A DNA stretch of 22,500 nucleotides from Chromera velia (Eukaryota; Sar; Chromeraceae): positions 86,497-108,996 of the forward strand of contig JAHBMJ010005868.1 in assembly GCA_018398765.1 (NCBI GenBank), given 5' to 3'. Of this stretch, positions 17,285-22,500 are shown piece after piece. Made by a program: the position numbers and the translations under genes. Below the pieces are notes generated by a model. The model made no database searches. It saw only the letters and a list, made by a program, of their open reading frames with translations, and was not told the origin of the DNA. Positions within the stretch are counted from its first letter, which is position 1; each line of letters starts with the position of its first letter.

Positions 17285-17963
17285 TGTATTATGTAGTAGT
17301 GGAACCCCAAACTTTGAAAAAGGAAAATATCTAGACCCTAAGTACTAAAAGGTCTAGACTTAGAATAATACCCAACCGAGCAATAGAGAAATACCCGATC
17401 TAACCCGATCAAGCTATATAAAGCTTTAGTATGAGCTAGTATAGAATTCATGCAGTGAGCAAAGCCGAGCTAAAGTCTTCCAGTAAGGCCGAGCTAAAGT
17501 TTTTCAAGTCACACTAAGATCAAGTCTTTCGACCTTGACCAAATAAAAGTCTTTCGAACCATGCCGAGATAAAATCATGCTGAGCCAAGGCCGAGCTAGC
17601 CAGCCGCTACCAGCTGCGGCCTGTATCATACCAAAGTTGGACTATTGCATTCGCAAAAGACTTTCTGGAAGACTCAAAAGCAACACAAAGTTTTTCAATC
17701 AACAAATCAAGATTTAAGATCAAGAAATCCAAACAACACTTCTGGTAAGATCAGATCAATAATTCTGTACTTTTTGGAAAATAATTCCCTTTGAGAAAGT
17801 TAACTTACAAACAGTACTAAACACAGCACTCAACGTTAGACTTTTACGCTATACGGGGCTTACGCCCTGTCTCTGCCTAAGACTAGGTCCCTTTGAGATT
17901 CTACTAGATTTTGGGCAATTTCTGGCTGCCTTCTAACGAATAGGGTCGGGGCAGTACAGAACA
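17285..17963 (+). repeat. Right LTR of the second LTR element
   Basis: It is homologous to 11237-11875 over its whole length, with small insertions (for example an extra CCCGATCTAA-like segment near 17397 and a CTACTAGATTTTGGGCAA segment near 17903). Most substitutions relative to the left LTR are transitions. It ends GCAGTACAGAACA, followed by CTGA. Confidence 0.88.
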
Positions 17964-18007
17964 CTGAAATCAACAGATTGAAACCTGAGTGCTTTATAGG
18001 TTTGTTA

Positions 18008-18079
18008 ACTTTTATACTAAAATTCTAAAAAAAAAATTAAGGCTTCCATTTTTTTTAAAAAAAATTTATAGTATAAAGT
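18008..18079. repeat. Imperfect A/T inverted repeat
   Basis: ACTTTTATACTAAAATT plus an A-run at 18008-18036 pairs with a T-run, an A-run and TTTATAGTATAAAGT at 18049-18079, with a few mismatches around a GGCTTCCA loop. Confidence 0.75.
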
Positions 18080-18267
18080 CTAAGCAAAGTCTTTACCTAG
18101 TGGTTCTCATAATTTCCTCTCTGTAGATACCTTAATCTGTTTTAATATGTTTTTTTGCTAGTTTTTATCCTCCACTGGACCTCCAGGCTAGCCCCCAAGA
18201 CCTAGTGACGTAGTTTACGACTCTCCTCTTGCCATTAATTTATATATAGTTATCATTTAAAGCTAGA

Positions 18268-18318
18268 ATGCTATGCTATACCATATACTATGCTATACTA
18301 AGTTAAGTTAAGTTAAGC
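18268..18318 (+). repeat. Drifting pentanucleotide repeat (ATGCT to AAGTT)
   Basis: ATGCT, ATACT and finally (AAGTT)3-4 follow each other while keeping a 5-bp period. Confidence 0.65.
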
Positions 18319-18620
18319 GAAACAGAGAGAGTTACTGTAGCTAGGATGAAAAGAAAGGAAAGAGAGACCTATGAAGAAGAGAGAAAGAAAATGTAAAAGA
18401 AGAGTTAGAACTAGCAAGAACAGAGAGAAGAGAGGTAAGTAAGGAATACAGAAGAATAAAAAGGAAAAGAGAACAGAGGGACCACACGAGAAGAACTGTG
18501 TTACTGTTATACCGAGAATAATAAACTAGCTAAAAGAAGATAAAAGCGGATAGAATATATGGAGAGCCCTCTCAATAAGGAAGGAAGTACGTACACCGAA
18601 AGAACAGGATGTCCTAGAGG

Positions 18621-18944
18621 ATGTCAAATGACGAGATAGCGAGAGGGAACGAAAAACTTTTCCAAATAGAAGGAAACATAAAGGAAAGAGAGAAAGTGGA
18701 GAACAAGGAAAAAGGAGATGAATGGAAAGAAATCAAAAGAGTCAGAGTGGGAGCAGGAGCAATAAAAAGCACCATAAGGACCGAAGAAGTAAAAAAGGCT
18801 ATGCATAAGGAAAGAAACCTAAGAAAGGCAGCAAGGAAGGACGGCATGCCTCCGAGGGTGCTGAGAATGATAAAGAAGTGTCACAATGTGGTCGACCTCT
18901 ATACTTATCTCTTTTCTGTTTCAGCAAGTCTTAGATACACATAG
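18621..18944 (+). pseudogene. LINE RT, N-terminal segment
   Basis: It reads MSNDEIARGNEKLFQIEG and then IRTEEVKKAMHKERNLRK with AARKDGMPPRVLRMI. The last two correspond to the 'EV..AI..LK..KAPGPDGIP..VLK' start of LINE RT domains, with the PGPDG box altered to ARKDG. The frame ends at TAG 18942. Confidence 0.75.
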
Positions 18945-18949
18945 TGGCC

Positions 18950-19330
18950 AAAAGGCTAGAACGATCTGCCAATCGCTCCAGTCTCGAAGCCAGGAAAGAT
19001 ACAGGCTTTTCTGGGGGTGTGAAGACTCATTCACTTGGCCTTTACAATAGTAAAGTGTGGAAAACTGGTAATGAGGGGGGCAAATGAGGAAGAAAGAATG
19101 CATATGGACTCTGCTACACCCTTCCAATTCGCATACAAGAAGGGATAAGGTACACTCGACATAATTTTCCTTTTATTGAATAATATTGCATATACTCTTG
19201 TGCTCTTTGTTGCTTTTTTGGATTTTACGAGGGCGTTCGATGAAATGAGACATGAAAAACTGTACAGACAGCTAAAGAAGAACAAGTTATCAGATTGGAT
19301 GGCTGAGTGGATTGTGGAGTCAGTATAAGA
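18950..19330 (+). pseudogene. LINE RT, fingers and catalytic motif A
   Basis: One frame with stops gives PIAPVSKPGK, then FQFAYKKG-stop-GTLDIIFLL (normally Q.GFRKGRSTLDA) and AFLDFTRAFDEMRHEKLYRQ, whose FLDF aspartate at 19221-19223 is the first catalytic residue. It continues KKNKLSDWMAEWIVESV and then a stop. Confidence 0.85.
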
Positions 19331-19399
19331 GACATCAGGGTGAGAGTGAAAGGAATAGACTGGTGGTAGAGAGAAAGGAAAGGGGGGAAGCAGAGAGGT

Positions 19400-19496
19400 C
19401 CTACAGGGCCTATCATTTACTTCATATACACCAACGATATGCCTACTGAAATAAGAAGGAGAGTAGACAGAGAACTGGAGGGAGACAGACGATAGG
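19400..19496 (+). pseudogene. LINE RT, motif B segment
   Basis: In another frame, PTGPIIYFIYTNDMPTEIRR matches the '[21 protein letters not shown]' block. The frame ends at TAG near 19494. Confidence 0.75.
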
Positions 19497-19516
19497 CAGG
19501 AAAGATAAGGGCAAAG

Positions 19517-19744
19517 GTGGGTTTGCAGGGACGCACAGTGAACTTTGACGCAGGTCTGTATACAGACGATGCATTTCTCGAGTCTAAGGAGGAAAAAGGT
19601 TTTAAAGCACTACTGAAGGGAGCAGAAGGCTACACAAAAGTCATAGAAATTCCCCAGGGGGGGGGGAGGCCTTTCAACCAAGTTAAGATGGATGTTCTTT
19701 ATGTGGGGGGAGGGAAGAGACCGGGAAAGAAGGAAGACATATAA
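19517..19744 (+). pseudogene. LINE RT, YTDD catalytic motif C
   Basis: VNFDAGLYTDDAFLESKEE contains the YxDD box (TAT ACA GAC GAT at 19559-19570). A run of G at 19662-19671 lies downstream. The frame ends at TAA 19742, where a +1 shift leads into the next segment. Confidence 0.85.
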
Positions 19745-20075
19745 GTTCAGTTTAGCCGGAGGAGAACTGAAAAAGGTATCTGAATACCCATACCTGGGCC
19801 TCTTGATAACAGATGACTGTTTAATAGAAAAACTAGATGATGGATGAAAGATACACAAAGACAGAAAGCCCCTTCTACTCTCTGAAAGCAAACTTTAAGA
19901 TAACAGTTGCAGGTGAGCTACCTCCGAGTGTTTGTTTTGAGTGGTTCAAACAGACAGTCAGGGTAGTTTGACTATATGGCTATGAAATCGACAAAGGAAC
20001 AAAAAAGAGTTTCAAGAAATTCAACCAGCTAAAGAGAAGGTTTGTGAGATGGGTGCTGGATATACGAGAAAAATA
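19737..20075 (+). pseudogene. LINE RT, thumb and post-RT segment
   Basis: Frames here read FSLAGGELKKVSEYPYLG then LLITDD, and further on LYGYEIDKGTKKSFKKFN then QLKRRFVRWVLDI. The latter matches the 'LLYGSE.W......L..FQ.R.LR.ILGI' block common downstream of LINE RT domains. Stops and shifts interrupt it. Confidence 0.75.
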
Positions 20076-20707
20076 AAGTGTTGTATCAACGTATTTAGAG
20101 GAGGGTCTTCTTCCGATCGAGCTGGAGCTAGCTGATCGAACGCTGACATGGGGGGCCGCTGTTCTGAAAAAAAAAAGAAAATCCCCTGTCTTCCATGCGT
20201 TGATCGATGTAATTTAGAGAGGAGTAGACAGCAGGCTGATTCAGAAGGGAAAGGAAATGCATCCATATAATTTCTTTCCCCACTTAGAGGAGAGTGTAAG
20301 AACGCTGTATAACAGAGGTGAACACCCCTTTGAGATAAGAAGAGCACCAGCACAGGCAGGCTAACAGCTTTCTTTTAAAACAAGAGACAGAATAGTTAGA
20401 TGGTTGAAAGAGAGAAACGTAGATGAGATAGAAAAGAGAAAGAAGAAAGTGTTTAAGACTCAAGAGGCAGGTGGAACAAACAATCAAGACATTGTCAAGA
20501 AAGAGAGATGAACAGGTGCGACTGACTCAGTTCGAGGGGGTCTCAGGTTGGCACAGAGGGGTACAGAATGGAAACCGCCTTCATTTGTAGTCTTTCTTTG
20601 AGAAAGAAGAAAATGCAGAAAGAAACACTGATATACTCCGTGCGTGCATCAGAGAAGAAGGAATTGGAAAGGCTTCCTTTTGCTACACCGAGCCGGCGCC
20701 CTGGTCA

Positions 20708-21241
20708 GTGTATAAGAGGAGTCTCAGAGCAGCATTCAGACTTGGTGAAAGAAGCTTTGCCATCACAAAAAGAAGAGTTCCGCAGAAAGGCAAACAGAGA
20801 GTGTCATTAGAGAAACGAATTTGTCCATTTTGTTTTGATTTGCTTCACATTTCGGTCCTTGAGGATGAAGTCTATGTCCTGACTGAATGCTCAGTATACG
20901 AATGGGAGAGGGAAGAATGCATAGGCAATCTGGCACAGGGATGGACAAACGAGAGAGACAAAAGAGCAAAGTGTATAAGAAAGTCAGAAGGGGATAAAAA
21001 AATCAATAAAATGGCCCTGTTCACTTTTTTGGTTAATGAAGTAGACTACCATGTGAACACACTCATGAAAAGGATCCTGATGAGACGTAGAGTGTGGGGG
21101 AGATGTAAAGAGGAACTTAAGGATGCTTTCCCTGATATGACGGCTGAAAAGATCGCAGAAGTCCAGGAAAAAGAAGAGAAGGGAAAAGGAAAAAGAAAGC
21201 CGCATTCCAAGGTAGAAGATCTGATCGGTATGCTTTATTAG
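20708..21241 (+). pseudogene. LINE C-terminal domain, intact 177-codon end
   Basis: This is the longest uninterrupted piece of the element. RICPFCFD, then EDEVYVLTECSVYEWER, matches the C-terminal 'CP.C...E...H.L.EC..Y...R' motif of many LINE ORF2 proteins. A charged tail (KEEKGKGKRKPHSK) ends at TAG 21239-21241. The C-terminal motif normally contributes to nucleic-acid binding. Confidence 0.8.
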
Positions 21242-21860
21242 ATGAACAGAGTATGAGAGATAGGCTTCGTACGTAGGCATAAGGTCACCGAAGTAATAGA
21301 CGACGCATGCTATCTCTCCATCCCTGCATATCCCCACCCTTTGTCATATTCTATATTCCATTTGCACTTTGTCAGAGAGAATCAGGCATAATTTAATGAA
21401 TGATGTGCCGGTAGTTACAGGTTTTAAAGAGCAATATAAGAATGCATGTATTATAATGATGTTGTAATGGGATGCACCGTTACATGGATACACGCATAGA
21501 GTGGAATAATGTGAATGGATGTATGATGCAAGGCGGACGTCAGACAACTGGCACACAGGTCTAGGGCTTCGGCCTCGAACACAATATAATCCTGTAATGT
21601 TGTAACTAGTGTTGTAAGTTATGTGACCGTTTTAATATAATACACTGTGGATACTGGACTTCATGTATTATACTGATGAAAAGATCTTTATGTGTTAATA
21701 TCTATTCTAGTATCTATTACTGAAACAATGTAATTATATCCAGAAGTAAAAACAACGAAAACATCTAACAGAAAAAACAAAAAAAACCGATTAAAAACAA
21801 TTGTGAACAGGTATATTTACTGGTCATAGTATACTCCTAAACTTATTTTTTTTCAGTCTT
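21242..21860. other. AT-rich non-coding stretch, possible LINE 3' UTR
   Basis: No coding frame stands out. The first part may be the element's untranslated tail. I see no poly(A) tail or clear target-site duplication, so the 3' boundary is undefined. It ends in a T-run and TTTTTTTTCAG near 21847-21857, an acceptor-like site on the plus strand. Confidence 0.4.
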
Positions 21861-21898
21861 TTGCCTAGTCTTTGGCAGAGGATGTGCTTAGCATGGCT

Positions 21899-22210
21899 CA
21901 GCTACAGCTCATCTCTTTCCATTGTTGGCTTTTGTGCAATGACTTTCCCAATGTCATGAGCTTCATCTCCTTTAGGTGCTTCTTTGTCCCCCTGAATGCC
22001 TGTGGAGAAGCCAAAATACCGCAGGGCTACATCGGGAGGTCCCAAAAGGCGGAGTTGCGTGTCATACGAAAACGCTGCATACATCAGAACACGGAATGCA
22101 TGCGATTGAAACAAGTTAGCGAGCAAATTCCGACTCACAAGTTTCCCCTTCGAGTCGTGAAGATGGAAGCCAAGGGAAAAGTTCCCAGAAAAGGAACGAA
22201 GCACATGCAC
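21899..22210 (-). CDS. Possible exon, unidentified
   Basis: The minus frame reads NFSLGFHLHDSKGKLVSRNL, LANLFQSHAFRVLMYAAF, SYDTQLRLLGPPDVALRYFG, then charged residues to ERDEL and TAG at 21899-21901. Its composition is protein-like and it would be a C-terminal exon. The plus strand is also open over the same bases (GEAKIPQGYIGRSQKAELRV and beyond, to TGA 22217-22219) and is preceded by an acceptor-like TTTTTTTTCAG, so the coding strand is uncertain. No family is recognised. Confidence 0.3.
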
Positions 22211-22219
22211 GGGTCATGA

Positions 22220-22500
22220 CTGAATGGTTCTGCAGTGGGATTGCACAAGTCACAGTGGGCAAGACAAAAGTCTTCACACGTGGAGATGAGTCAATGTGTG
22301 TGCAACTCTCTCTTTTGTGTGCCTGTTGATCAATTTGTGTCCCTGGACAACTGCCTGCCCGCTTCTCGGCCTGTCCGTCAGCCTTTATCTACAGCTAGAA
22401 ATACAGGCAGGCAGACAGACTGACAAACATCCCCTGCTATGAGTCGATCACTGAACTGCTGTCCTGACCGAAAGAAAAAATCTCTCTGAACGGTACATAC
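22220..22500. other. Unassigned end of window
   Basis: No gene, repeat or regulatory site can be supported here. A short plus-strand frame (22235-22423) has no convincing features. Confidence 0.4.

Larger units (their letters stand above)
11237..17963 (+). mobile_element. Non-autonomous LTR element (LARD-like) with foreign interior
   Basis: Direct repeats of 639 bp (11237-11875) and 679 bp (17285-17963) begin TG and end CAGAACA. The outer flanks share CTGA (11233-11236 and 17964-17967; ACTGA if one base of overlap is allowed), whereas each repeat taken alone has unmatched flanks. This argues for one element rather than two solo LTRs. TGGTGACGC starts two bases inside the left LTR, the usual position of a primer-binding site, and GAAAAGGGG lies two bases before the right LTR, as a polypurine tract should. 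No gag, protease, integrase or RT motif is visible in the 5.4-kb interior. The arrangement fits a large retrotransposon derivative mobilised in trans. The alternative is a chance 4-bp flank match between two independent repeats. Confidence 0.72.
17968..18340. other. AT-rich spacer with hairpin and pentanucleotide repeats
   Basis: No coding signal. It holds the imperfect inverted repeat at 18008-18079 and a period-5 run at about 18268-18318. Confidence 0.6.
18340..21241 (+). mobile_element. Decayed non-LTR (LINE-type) retrotransposon, coding part
   Basis: Across several plus-strand frames the LINE reverse transcriptase motifs occur in the right order and spacing: a charged N-terminal linker, the APGPDGIP-like region, PKPGK, the GFRKGRST-like region, FLDFTRAFD, YINDLP-like, YTDD, YLGLLITDD, the LLYG...RRFVRWVLDI region, and a C-terminal Cys/His motif. 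No apurinic-type endonuclease is visible upstream, so the copy is probably 5'-truncated, and there are no LTRs. Many frameshifts and stops make it inactive. The clade (RTE, CR1, Jockey or other) cannot be settled by eye. Confidence 0.85.

Noticed and set aside
11237..17963. Two independent solo LTRs instead of one element
   Set aside because: Flanks of each repeat taken alone do not match, whereas the outermost flanks share CTGA and the purine tract and TGG site lie on the correct inner sides. This stays as the main alternative because the match is only 4-5 bp.
1..22500. CRISPR arrays, bacterial operons, rRNA genes
   Set aside because: No regularly spaced identical repeats with unique spacers, no dense co-oriented ORFs with ribosome sites and no rRNA-like sequence were seen. 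The tandem repeats present are degenerate mini- or microsatellites.

Overview
The window looks like nuclear DNA of a GC-balanced, intron-rich eukaryote. GT-AG signals, long pyrimidine-biased introns, disordered Ser/Pro-rich protein, TGCATGCA palindromes in a putative promoter, and abundant decayed retroelements together suggest an alveolate. A chromerid alga such as Chromera velia is my best guess, but this is inference with low confidence. No bacterial operons, CRISPR arrays or rRNA genes are visible.

Layout. (1) 1-4952, host-like DNA. The first codons of a minus-strand gene run off the left edge (86-1). A roughly 1.1 kb divergent intergenic region with TGCA/GATC/TATA repeats follows. Then comes a plus-strand gene with a disordered 320-codon exon (1306-2265) and candidate further exons within pyrimidine-rich DNA (2266-4600). 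(2) 4953-10898, a complete but inactivated Ty1/copia element on the minus strand. It has two 228-bp LTRs, a CTAGG target-site duplication, and Gag, zinc knuckle, protease, integrase, reverse transcriptase and RNase H in canonical copia order. (3) 10899-11236, AT-rich spacer with a perfect hairpin. (4) 11237-17963, a second LTR-bounded unit of about 6.7 kb. It has TG...CA ends, a shared CTGA flank, a TGG start at the primer-site position and a purine tract before the right LTR. It has no recognisable gag or pol. Its interior is a decayed ~90-bp tandem array followed by ~5 kb that, on the opposite strand, reads like a multi-exon gene with phase-compatible GT-AG introns. (5) 17968-18330, AT-rich spacer with a second hairpin and a pentanucleotide repeat. 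(6) About 18340-21241, a frameshifted non-LTR (LINE-type) reverse transcriptase gene on the plus strand, with its C-terminal cysteine motif and stop still intact. (7) 21242-22500, AT-rich then ordinary DNA with one possible exon.

The most interesting signals are two. First, the second LTR unit appears to carry a spliceable gene in antisense, which is how introns could survive an RNA intermediate. Second, repeat decay here is dominated by transitions: 20 of 22 differences between the two copia LTRs are transitions with no indel, and most premature stops in the copia polyprotein are TAG.
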